From the NCBI RefSeq assembly GCF_900005615.1, contig NZ_LN832559.1, positions 2,200,837 to 2,264,836 on the forward strand: 64,000 bases of DNA, read 5' to 3'. Positions 15,973-23,422 of the stretch are shown here, piece by piece. Both the position numbers and the translations under genes were made by a program. Numbering within the stretch: the stretch's first letter is position 1; each line of letters opens with the position of its first letter. This DNA comes from Paracoccus aminovorans (GTDB taxonomy: Bacteria; Pseudomonadota; Alphaproteobacteria; Rhodobacterales; Rhodobacteraceae). Below the pieces are notes generated by a model that saw nothing but the letters and a program-made list of their open reading frames with translations, ran no database searches and was not told the origin of the DNA.

Positions 15973-16434
15973 ATGAACATCCGCCGCCTCATTCCCGCCC
16001 TGGCGCTGGCCGCCCTGCCCGCTGCCGCGATGGCCCAGGACGCGGGGCCGACGCTGGCCGACCTCGGCAAGGACCAGGCGCTGACCGCCGCCTTCGAGGC
16101 CATGGCCAAGGGCCACGAGGTGCCGGCCTGGGTGCGCGAGGGCGCGGTGACCACCCCGGCGCAGAAGGTTTCCTTCGGCGGCAAGGACTATCTGGCGATG
16201 AGCGCCTGCAAGCAGCACGATTGCGCGGCGAACCAGATGGCGATGCTCTATGCCCCCGAGAACGGCGAGGCTTACGGCGTGCTGTCGGTCCACGATGGCG
16301 AGGGCGCCGAGCTGCTGACCTGGCTCAACATCGGCGGCAATGCCGAATCGATCGACGGCCGGACGATCCTTTACGCGGCGCTGACCGGCAGCCTGGCGAA
16401 CCATCCGGACGCCTTCGACTACCCGGCCGAATGA
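15973..16434 (+). CDS. ivy: Ivy-family periplasmic lysozyme inhibitor
   Basis: This 153-aa exported protein has a signal peptide ([21 protein letters not shown], cut near AMAQ) followed by a small domain with the inhibitory loop CKQHDC at residues 79-84, corresponding to the CKPHDC loop that plugs the active site of c-type lysozymes in Ivy. Other conserved parts are PAWV and the C-terminal [12 protein letters not shown]. An AAAGGA ribosome site lies before the ATG. It ends inside the 3' end of a convergent acetyltransferase gene. With the two LprI-like genes it makes three potential lysozyme-directed proteins in the window. Confidence 0.9.
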   Translation: MNIRRLIPALALAALPAAAMAQDAGPTLADLGKDQALTAAFEAMAKGHEVPAWVREGAVTTPAQKVSFGGKDYLAMSACKQHDCAANQMAMLYAPENGEAYGVLSVHDGEGAELLTWLNIGGNAESIDGRTILYAALTGSLANHPDAFDYPAE

Positions 16435-17000
16435 CCCTTGGGCGCGACCTCGACGCAGCGCCAGCCCTGCGGCGGGTCGCGGCGCATCTCCTCGATGCCG
16501 GCGGCGACATCGCGGCCGGTTTCGCGCTCGACCGCGCCGGCGACGCCGGTCCAGGCGCCGGGCACCAGTTCCAGGCCCAGGACGCGCTCGGGGTTGGTGG
16601 GGGGCGGCATCTCGACCCCCTCCAGCTTCCGGAAGCCGAAGCGGCCGTAATAGGGCAGATCGCCCACCAGCATCACCCGCGCCCAGCCCATCCGCGCGGC
16701 TCGGTTGAGGCTCTCACGCATCAGAAATCCCCCCAGCCCCTCGCCCTGCGTGGTCGGGTGCACGGCCACCGGGCCCAGCAGCAGCACCGGCTTGCCGCCG
16801 ACACGCACCGGCCAATAGCGGATCGCACCCACCGGCACGCCGTATTCGTTGCGCAGCAGCAGGCACAGCGGCGCGACCGCCGGCACGCCCTCGCGCAGCC
16901 GGTAGGAGGACAGCGCCGTGCGTCCCGGCGCGAAGCACAGGTCCATCAGGGTTTCGACCTCGGGCGTGTCGGCGGGGGTCTCGGGGCAAAGCTCGTACAT
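16419..17000 (-). CDS. GNAT-family N-acetyltransferase
   Basis: A 193-aa acetyltransferase with the acetyl-CoA binding signature [19 protein letters not shown] and a downstream [19 protein letters not shown] segment of the kind seen in YhbS-like proteins. The start is set at [13 protein letters not shown] (16998-17000), because the upstream extension is Arg/Pro-rich low-complexity translation. It overlaps the convergent ivy 3' end by 16 bp. Substrate unknown. Confidence 0.85.
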   Translation of the reverse strand: MYELCPETPADTPEVETLMDLCFAPGRTALSSYRLREGVPAVAPLCLLLRNEYGVPVGAIRYWPVRVGGKPVLLLGPVAVHPTTQGEGLGGFLMRESLNRAARMGWARVMLVGDLPYYGRFGFRKLEGVEMPPPTNPERVLGLELVPGAWTGVAGAVERETGRDVAAGIEEMRRDPPQGWRCVEVAPKGHSAG

Positions 17001-17196
17001 TCGGCCTCGCGGGTTTCGGGTGGGGCGGGTTGGCGGCTTGCGGTGCGGGGACCGCGTAACATGCATGGCGGGCCGCGAAAACCGCCTGCGGGATCACGAA
17101 GCCCGGAAAGTTCCGCCCGCGCACCCCCGGGGTTGACGCCGGACCGCCCCGAGGGTCAGATCGGCGGGCCCGCGACGCGACAGAAGGACCCGGCCC

Positions 17197-17790
17197 ATGT
17201 TCTACCGACCCGAGGCCGGCCATGGCCTGCCGCACAACCCGCTGAACGCGCTGGTGGCGCCCCGGCCGATCGGCTGGATCTCGACCCGGGGGCGGCTGGG
17301 CGACAACCTCGCGCCCTATTCCTTCTTCAACCTGACCGCCTATGTGCCGCCGCAGGTGATGTTTTCCTCGACCAATGCCAAGCCGGACCGGCCGGGCAGC
17401 AAGGACAGCGTGGCGCAGATCGTCGAAAGCCGGGTCTTCTGCGTCAACATCGCCGACGGCGGCATGAAGGACCAGGTGAACGCCAGCTCCGCCGCCCTGC
17501 CCGCCGGCACCAGCGAATTCGAGGCCGCCGGCATCGCGGCCGCGGAATGCCAGACCATCGACTGCCCGCGCGTGGCCCAGGCCGCAGCCTCGCTCGAATG
17601 CCGCATGACCCAGGTGATCCGGCTGGCCGGCCAGGCCAATGTCATGGTGCTGGGCGTGGTGACCGGCATCCACATCCGGCCCGACTGCTTGGTCGACGGC
17701 CGCTTCCGCCCGGCCTTCGGCTGGCTGTCGCGACTGGGCTACATGGATTACGCCATCACCACCGAGACCTTCGAGATGGAGCGCCCGTGA
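17197..17790 (+). CDS. Flavin reductase-like FMN-binding protein
   Basis: A 197-aa split-barrel flavin protein. [17 protein letters not shown] and [20 protein letters not shown] are the FMN-binding features of the DIM6/NTAB flavin reductase family, and the C-terminal [16 protein letters not shown] resembles its standalone members. It probably reduces or binds FMN; the electron partner is unknown. Its stop overlaps the apt start (TGATG), so the two genes are likely cotranscribed. Confidence 0.85.
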   Translation: MFYRPEAGHGLPHNPLNALVAPRPIGWISTRGRLGDNLAPYSFFNLTAYVPPQVMFSSTNAKPDRPGSKDSVAQIVESRVFCVNIADGGMKDQVNASSAALPAGTSEFEAAGIAAAECQTIDCPRVAQAAASLECRMTQVIRLAGQANVMVLGVVTGIHIRPDCLVDGRFRPAFGWLSRLGYMDYAITTETFEMERP

Positions 17791-18332
17791 TGGCCCGCGA
17801 TACCCGCAGCATCCGCGACTATATCCGTACCATCGTCGATTTCCCGCATGAAGGCATCCTGTTTCGCGACGTGACCACGCTCTTCGCCGATGCGCGCGGC
17901 TTTCGCATGGCGGTGGACCAGCTTCTGGCCGCCTATGCGGGCGAACGCATCGACAAGGTGGTGGGGCTGGAAGCGCGCGGCTTCATCCTGGGCGGCGCGG
18001 TGGCGCATCAGCTTTCGGTGGGCTTCGTGCCGATCCGCAAGAAGGGCAAGCTGCCCGGCGCCACCATCAGCCAGGCCTATGCGCTGGAATATGGCGAGGC
18101 GGTGATGGAGATCCACGACGACGCCTTGAAACCGGACGAGCGGGTGCTGATCGTGGACGACCTCTTGGCCACCGGCGGCACCGCCGAGGCGGGCATCGCG
18201 CTTTGCGAACGGCTGGGCGCCGCGGTGGTCGGCTGCGCCTTCGTGATCGAGCTGCCCGAACTCGGCGGCCGCGCGCTGCTCGAGGGACTGGGCCACGAGG
18301 TCCATGCCCTGACCGCCTTCGAGGGCGCCTGA
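17790..18332 (+). CDS. apt: Adenine phosphoribosyltransferase
   Basis: At 180 aa this is a standard bacterial Apt, converting adenine and PRPP to AMP. It begins near [20 protein letters not shown], has [22 protein letters not shown] and the PRPP motif [17 protein letters not shown]. The ATG at 17790 overlaps the preceding stop; a GTG one codon upstream is possible. It supplies purine salvage, a counterpart to the purine breakdown genes at 28386-36906. Confidence 0.96.
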   Translation: MARDTRSIRDYIRTIVDFPHEGILFRDVTTLFADARGFRMAVDQLLAAYAGERIDKVVGLEARGFILGGAVAHQLSVGFVPIRKKGKLPGATISQAYALEYGEAVMEIHDDALKPDERVLIVDDLLATGGTAEAGIALCERLGAAVVGCAFVIELPELGGRALLEGLGHEVHALTAFEGA

Positions 18333-18371
18333 TCCCTTGCGAGCCGGGCCAAGCGGGACTAGGTGACAGCC

Positions 18372-19325
18372 ATGGACATGAAACCGCCCCTGACCCTCTA
18401 TCTCGCCGCGCCGCGCGGCTTCTGCGCCGGCGTGGACCGGGCGATCAAGATCGTCGAGATGGCGCTGCAGAAATGGGGCGCCCCGGTCTTTGTCCGCCAC
18501 GAGATCGTGCACAACAAGTTCGTGGTGGACAGCCTGCGCGACCAAGGCGCGGTCTTCGTCGAGGAACTGGACGACGTGCCCGACGACCGGCCGGTGATCT
18601 TCTCGGCCCATGGCGTGCCGAAGTCGGTCCCGGCCGAGGCGCGCCGGCGCGAGATGGTCTTCGTCGATGCGACCTGCCCGCTGGTCAGCAAGGTCCATGT
18701 CGAGGCCGAACGCCACCACGCCGCCGGGCTGCAGATGGTGATGATCGGCCATGCCGGCCACCCCGAGGTGCTGGGCACCATGGGCCAACTGCCCGAGGGC
18801 GAGGTGCTGCTGGTCGAGACCGTGGAGGACGTGGCCCATATCGCGCCGCGCGACCCCGAGCGGCTGGCCTTCATCACCCAGACCACGCTTTCGGTCGACG
18901 ACACCGCAGCCATCGTCGCGGCCTTGCAGGCGCGCTTTCCGCTGATCGTCGGCCCGGCCAAGGAAGACATCTGCTACGCCACGACCAACCGCCAGGCCTC
19001 GGTCAAGGCCATCGCCGGCAAGATCGACGCGCTCCTGGTGATCGGGGCGCCGAACAGCTCGAACTCGCGCCGGCTGGTCGAGGTCGGCAGCGCCGCCGGC
19101 TGCGCCTATTCGCAGCTGGTGATGCGTGCCGACCAGATCGACTGGCGCGCCATTGCCGGCAGCCGGGCCGTGGGCGTGACCGCCGGCGCCTCGGCGCCCG
19201 AGGTACTGGTCAACGAGGTCATCGACGCCTTCCGCGCCCGCTACGACGTGACCGTGGAACTGGTCGAGACCGCCCGCGAGAACGTCGAGTTCAAGGTGCC
19301 CCGGGTCTTGCGGGAGCCGGGCTGA
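18372..19325 (+). CDS. ispH: 4-hydroxy-3-methylbut-2-enyl diphosphate reductase
   Basis: A 317-aa iron-sulfur enzyme making IPP and DMAPP in the last step of the MEP isoprenoid pathway. The three cluster cysteines are visible in [23 protein letters not shown] and [12 protein letters not shown], with the [13 protein letters not shown] substrate loop between conserved strands. The ATG at 18372 is preferred over a GTG at 18363 because AGGTGA sits at proper spacing before it. The gene is followed by a large inverted repeat and then a GST-rnhA operon. Confidence 0.96.
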   Translation: MDMKPPLTLYLAAPRGFCAGVDRAIKIVEMALQKWGAPVFVRHEIVHNKFVVDSLRDQGAVFVEELDDVPDDRPVIFSAHGVPKSVPAEARRREMVFVDATCPLVSKVHVEAERHHAAGLQMVMIGHAGHPEVLGTMGQLPEGEVLLVETVEDVAHIAPRDPERLAFITQTTLSVDDTAAIVAALQARFPLIVGPAKEDICYATTNRQASVKAIAGKIDALLVIGAPNSSNSRRLVEVGSAAGCAYSQLVMRADQIDWRAIAGSRAVGVTAGASAPEVLVNEVIDAFRARYDVTVELVETARENVEFKVPRVLREPG

Positions 19326-19352
19326 CTCGCCTCCCCGACATCCGCCGGCAAT

Positions 19353-19428
19353 GAGTATTTGGAGAACGAAGAAAACGACGCGCTGTCCGTTTTCCGAGGC
19401 CTACGTCTTCTTCGTTCCCCAAATACTC
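19353..19428. repeat. Large inverted repeat, GAGTATTTGG type, downstream of ispH
   Basis: The left arm (19353-19377, beginning GAGTATTTGGAGAACGAAG) and the right arm (19404-19428, read on the other strand GAGTATTTGGGGAACGAAG) match over 25 bp with two mismatches and enclose a 26-base loop. It fills the gap between ispH and the next gene and could fold into a stable hairpin ending ispH mRNA. It is the best-paired member of the window's GRGTATTTG repeat family. Confidence 0.88.
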
Positions 19429-19537
19429 CCCGGCAAGACAGCAGTCGGGACCGGCCGGGCCGCGGGGCGTTCCGGCGCTGGCCGTCGCCGTGGTTCGCGG
19501 CTATGTTGCGGCCGATCATCATCCAAGGGGATGCGCG

Positions 19538-20143
19538 ATGCGGCTCTATTCGATGCCCTCCTCGGGCAACAGCTACAAGGTGCGGCTGCTTCTGTCGCTG
19601 CTGGCGCGGGATTGCCAGATCCATGACGTCGAATACCTGTCCCCCGCGCTGGATGCCGCGCGGCTTGCGGGGCGCCTGCCCTTCGGCAAGGCGCCGGTGC
19701 TGGAACTGGACGACGGCCGGCTGCTGCCGGAATCCAATGCCATCCTGTGCTTCCTGGGCGAAGGCACGGACTATGCCCCCGTCGATCCGGTGCTGCGCGC
19801 CGAGATGCTGGGCTGGATGTTCTGGGAGCAGAACCAGCACGAAGGCACCATCGCCGTGCGCGCCGCGCTGCAATTCTATCCGCACCGCCGCGCGCAGGCC
19901 ACGCCCGAGCGCATGGCCGAATTGCTGGGCCGCGGCCATGCCAACCTGCAGGTCATGGAGAACCGGTTGGCCGGCCGCGACTGGCTGGTGGGCGAGGCCC
20001 CCAGCCTCGCGGACATCTGCCTTTACGGCTATACCCATACGGCGGGACCGCGCGGCGGTTTCAACATGGCGCGCTTTCCGGCCGTGAACCGCTGGCTTGC
20101 CCGCGTCGCCGCGCTGCCGGGCTACAGGGGACTCGAGGCGTGA
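19538..20143 (+). CDS. Glutathione S-transferase family protein
   Basis: A 201-aa GST. The N-terminal [20 protein letters not shown] carries the probable activating serine, [23 protein letters not shown] supplies the cis-Pro and glutathione-binding ESNA motif, and the C-terminal helical domain contains [18 protein letters not shown]. The ATG follows an AAGGGG ribosome site; a longer frame from 19490 is not needed. It overlaps rnhA by four bases. Confidence 0.87.
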   Translation: MRLYSMPSSGNSYKVRLLLSLLARDCQIHDVEYLSPALDAARLAGRLPFGKAPVLELDDGRLLPESNAILCFLGEGTDYAPVDPVLRAEMLGWMFWEQNQHEGTIAVRAALQFYPHRRAQATPERMAELLGRGHANLQVMENRLAGRDWLVGEAPSLADICLYGYTHTAGPRGGFNMARFPAVNRWLARVAALPGYRGLEA

Positions 20144-20601
20144 GCCGGCTTTTCGCCTGGACCGACGGCGCCTGCAGCGGCAATCCCGGCCCCGGCGGCT
20201 GGGGCGTTCTGATGCGCGCCGTCGAGGGCGAGGCGGTGCTGAAGGAGCGCGAGCTTTCCGGCGGCGAGCCCGACACCACCAACAACCGCATGGAACTGAT
20301 GGCCGCCATCGCCGCTCTGGAGGCTCTGACCCGGCCGAGCGAGATCACCGTCACTACCGACAGCGCCTATGTGAAGAACGGCGTCACGCAGTGGATCCAC
20401 GGCTGGAAGCGCAACGGCTGGCGCACCGCCGACAGAAAGCCCGTGAAGAACGCCGAGCTGTGGCAGCGGCTGGACGCGGCCCAGGCCCGTCACCAGGTGC
20501 GTTGGGAATGGATCAAGGGCCATGCCGGCCACCCCGAGAACGAGCGCGCGGACGAGCTCGCGCGGGCCGGAATGGCGCCCTTCAAGCCGGTCAAGGCCTG
20601 A
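20140..20601 (+). CDS. rnhA: Ribonuclease HI
   Basis: This 153-aa nuclease removes RNA from RNA-DNA hybrids. All four catalytic acids are in place: [32 protein letters not shown] and [16 protein letters not shown]. Start is a GTG at 20140 overlapping the GST stop; without it the protein would lack the first beta strand ([10 protein letters not shown]). Length is normal. Confidence 0.96.
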   Translation: MSRLFAWTDGACSGNPGPGGWGVLMRAVEGEAVLKERELSGGEPDTTNNRMELMAAIAALEALTRPSEITVTTDSAYVKNGVTQWIHGWKRNGWRTADRKPVKNAELWQRLDAAQARHQVRWEWIKGHAGHPENERADELARAGMAPFKPVKA

Positions 20602-20602
20602 G

Positions 20603-21241
20603 ATGCAGGCGCTGCTTCCGGTGCTGGACTATGCCTCGGTTCTGGTCTTTGCCCTGACCGGGGCCCTTGTCGCCAGCCGGGCGCAGCTGGACCTGGTCGG
20701 CTTCGTCTTCTTCGCCACGCTGACCGGGGTCGGCGGTGGCACGCTGCGCGATCTGGTGTTGGGCCGGACGCCGGTGTTCTGGGTCGACCGGCCCGAACTG
20801 ATCCTGCTGACCGCCGCGGCGGCGATCGTGGTGTTCTTCACCGCGCATCTGCTGGAAAGCCGCTATCGCGCCATCCTGTGGCTGGACGCCCTGGCGCTGG
20901 CCGTGGCCGTCCCCGCCGGCGTCGGCGTAGCGCTGGCGGCCGGGACCGGTCCCGTCGTCACGGTGATGATGGGCATGATGACCGGCACCTTCGGCGGGCT
21001 GATGCGCGACGTGGTCGGCAACGAGGTGCCGCTGGTGCTGAAGCAGGGCGAGCTTTACATCACCGCCACCTTCGGCGGCGCGGTCGCGGCGCTGGTGTTG
21101 CTGTCGCTGGGCCTGTCGCATTCGGCGGCGCTGCTGGGCTGCGGGGCCATGGTGCTGGCGCTGCGGGCGGGCAGCATGGTGCTGGGCTGGCGGCTGCCGG
21201 TCTACAAGGGCCGGCCGCCGCGCAACGAGACCCGCGGCTAG
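20603..21241 (+). CDS. TRIC-type cation channel family membrane protein (UPF0126/YadS-like)
   Basis: A 212-aa integral membrane protein with two repeated units: FFATLTGVGGGTLRDLVLG near residue 40 and MGMMTGTFGGLMRDVVGN near residue 125. This is the internally duplicated pattern of prokaryotic TRIC channels, trimeric monovalent-cation channels related to animal TRIC proteins. Six to seven hydrophobic segments are visible. The ATG lies one base after the rnhA stop, so the gene probably belongs to the GST-rnhA operon. Physiological role unknown. Confidence 0.88.
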   Translation: MQALLPVLDYASVLVFALTGALVASRAQLDLVGFVFFATLTGVGGGTLRDLVLGRTPVFWVDRPELILLTAAAAIVVFFTAHLLESRYRAILWLDALALAVAVPAGVGVALAAGTGPVVTVMMGMMTGTFGGLMRDVVGNEVPLVLKQGELYITATFGGAVAALVLLSLGLSHSAALLGCGAMVLALRAGSMVLGWRLPVYKGRPPRNETRG

Positions 21242-21561
21242 ACTTCGGACCAGACCGCCATCTCGGTTCCGCCCGGTTCGCGGAACTGGAAGCGCCGCCC
21301 GCCGGGAAAGGCGAAGATCGGCCGGGTGATCTCGGCCCCCGCAGCGGTCACCCGCGCCAGCGCCGCTTCGAGGTCGCCGGCCTTCAGGATGACCAGCGGC
21401 GGCGCGAGCGGACCGGCCGCGATGCCGCCCGAGACCCCGGCATCGGCAAGTTCCTGATATTCGGGCCCGTAGTCGTTGAAGCTCCAGCCGAAGGCCTGGG
21501 CGAAGAAGGCTTTCGTCGCCGGCAGGTCGGGTGAGGAGAATTCCAGGTAGTCGATCTTCAT
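21238..21561 (-). CDS. VOC-superfamily (glyoxalase-like) protein
   Basis: A 107-aa single vicinal-oxygen-chelate domain: MKIDYLEFSSPDLPATKAFF at the start, AFGWSFNDYGPEY in the middle and PGGRRFQFREPGGTEMAVW at the end. Such proteins bind metals or small ligands and include glyoxalases and resistance proteins, but the substrate cannot be inferred. It converges with the TRIC gene (four-base overlap) and is the last of three minus-strand genes with a truncated haemoglobin and a flavin monooxygenase. Confidence 0.82.
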   Translation of the reverse strand: MKIDYLEFSSPDLPATKAFFAQAFGWSFNDYGPEYQELADAGVSGGIAAGPLAPPLVILKAGDLEAALARVTAAGAEITRPIFAFPGGRRFQFREPGGTEMAVWSEV

Positions 21562-21624
21562 GCGCGCCCTCCCGGTAATGTTCCCTTTTTGTTTACACCC
21601 GATGGGAAGGTCCGCGCAAGGCGG

Positions 21625-22032
21625 TCAGCGCAGGACGGGCGGGCCGGCGACGGGGGTCATGTTCTCGACCCCCATGCGCAGCCCGGCGCCGATGCGATGG
21701 GCGAGCGCCGACCAGCCGCGGGCGGCATCTTCGGGCAGGGTCCGGCGCAAGGTCTCGTCGAAGAGCATCAGCCAGGGCGCGAAATGCTGCGCATGGACAT
21801 TGCCCGCCAGGATATGGGCGCGCATCGGGCTGCCGTCGTAGCTGCGTTCGTAGAGGATGGCGTTGCGCCAGAACCGGGCGATCTTTTCCTCATGCGCGGG
21901 CCAGTCGGCGACATGGGCGGCGAAGATCGGCCCCAGCTCCTCATGCCGGCGGATGGCGGCATAGAAGGTGGCGACGACGCGGTCGATCTGCTGGGGCGTG
22001 ACATCGAAACGGGGCGGAATCATGCCCTGCAT
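21625..22032 (-). CDS. Group III truncated haemoglobin
   Basis: About 135 aa with the group III pattern: FDVTPQQIDRVVATFYA, LGPIFAAHVADWPAHEEKIARFW, and a proximal-histidine helix with GNVHAQHFAPWLMLFDETL. These small haem proteins bind oxygen or NO; their function in alphaproteobacteria is mostly unknown. ATG codons at 22030-22032 and 22021-22023 are both possible starts, without a clear ribosome site. It lies 38 bp downstream of a flavin monooxygenase gene. Confidence 0.87.
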   Translation of the reverse strand: MQGMIPPRFDVTPQQIDRVVATFYAAIRRHEELGPIFAAHVADWPAHEEKIARFWRNAILYERSYDGSPMRAHILAGNVHAQHFAPWLMLFDETLRRTLPEDAARGWSALAHRIGAGLRMGVENMTPVAGPPVLR

Positions 22033-22070
22033 ATGGGACGCGTTGCGGCCGCCGGCAAGGCGGCGCGTTG

Positions 22071-23237
22071 TCACGGGCCGGACGTTCCGGCCAGAGGCGG
22101 GATCATGGTGCCGGCGACCAGATGCGTCAGCCCGCTGCGGACCAGCGGCAGGGTCGAAGCGGGCGCCAGCACCCGGTCGCGCAGCCATGGCAGGGCGCGG
22201 CTGCCGGACTGATACATCGGCGTCAGCACCGCGCTCATGCCCTGGTAGATGCGGACATGCCAGCGGCGCATGGCGGCGTAATCCGGCAGCGCCTCGTCCA
22301 GCGGGCGGCGCAGCGAGAGGCTGAGCGCCAGCGCGTCCAGCAGCGCCATGTTCGCGCCCTGCCCCAGTTGCGGGCTGGCGCGATGCGCGGCGTCGCCGAT
22401 ATGGACCAGCCCCGGCGCATGGGGCCGGCGCAAAGTGCCATGGCCATAGCGCGCCGCGACCATCTGCGCGTCGTCGCGGATATGGTCCAGGAACGGCGCG
22501 ATCTGCGGCCAGAGGGCGGCGGCCTCGGCCCGCCAGCCGGGGTTTCGCGGCCAGAGATCAAGCTCGGCGCGCGGCATCGACCAGAAGATCGCGGCCAGCG
22601 GCGTCGGGTCGTCCGGCAGGCAGCCGATGGGCAGGATGCCCGCCATGCGGCGGGCGCCCCGGTAACGCTGGCGCAGCCGGTCGCGCGACAGCCCGGCGTC
22701 GGACCATGGCACCGTGCCCCAGATCGCGCCATAGCCCAGGGGCCGCGCCGTGAGCGGCGACAGGCGCGAGCCGGCGCCGCCCGCATCCACCACCAGGTCG
22801 AAGGGACCGAAGACGCGCCCGTCCGCCAGGTGCAGGCGGCGGCGGGGGCCGTCCTGCGGGGCGCAGATCGCCTCGGCCGAGGTCTCGACCCGCAGGCCCA
22901 GCGCCCGCACCCGGTCCCAGAGCAGCCGGAACAGCGTCGCGCGATGGGTGCCGCGCCCGGGCGCGTGCTGGGGATAGGACACGTCCAGCGCCTTGCGGCC
23001 GTCGGCGCCGTGGCCCAGCATCCGCGCGATGGGGCTGGACAGGCGGCGCAGGTCCTCGCCCGAGCCGATCAGGTCCAGCACCGCCAGCCCGACCGGCTGG
23101 ATCACCAGGCCCGAACCCAGCGGGCGCGGCGCGGCGAAACGCTCGAACAGGGTGACATCGTGGCCGTCGCGCGCCAGCAGCGCGGCAAGGGCGAGGCCGC
23201 CGATCCCGGCGCCGGCGATGGCGATGCGGTAGTCCAT
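22071..23237 (-). CDS. FAD-dependent monooxygenase
   Basis: A 388-aa class A flavoprotein hydroxylase. It has the ADP-binding fold MDYRIAIAGAGIGGLALAAL, a DLVVDAGGAGS segment and the second FAD motif GLVHIGDAAHRASPQLGQGA. The closest types are UbiH/salicylate hydroxylase-like NADH-dependent aromatic monooxygenases; the substrate is not evident. The start at MDYRIAIAG is chosen because the upstream frame is non-conserved. It is the first gene of a likely operon with the truncated haemoglobin and VOC protein. Confidence 0.85.
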   Translation of the reverse strand: MDYRIAIAGAGIGGLALAALLARDGHDVTLFERFAAPRPLGSGLVIQPVGLAVLDLIGSGEDLRRLSSPIARMLGHGADGRKALDVSYPQHAPGRGTHRATLFRLLWDRVRALGLRVETSAEAICAPQDGPRRRLHLADGRVFGPFDLVVDAGGAGSRLSPLTARPLGYGAIWGTVPWSDAGLSRDRLRQRYRGARRMAGILPIGCLPDDPTPLAAIFWSMPRAELDLWPRNPGWRAEAAALWPQIAPFLDHIRDDAQMVAARYGHGTLRRPHAPGLVHIGDAAHRASPQLGQGANMALLDALALSLSLRRPLDEALPDYAAMRRWHVRIYQGMSAVLTPMYQSGSRALPWLRDRVLAPASTLPLVRSGLTHLVAGTMIPPLAGTSGP

Positions 23238-23422
23238 GCGCGCGGGCTTGCCCCATGTCCCCGGCCGCCGCAAGCCGCGCTTGCAGGGGTCGGGGCGGTT
23301 TTCTATAACCCGGGCCATGTTCAGCAGGGCCGGGATCATTCGAATTATCCACCCGGCGGCGTAGGATCCCCTCGCCGTCGGGTTAAGCGTGCCTGCCCAG
23401 CCACCTCAAGGATTCCCGCCAG

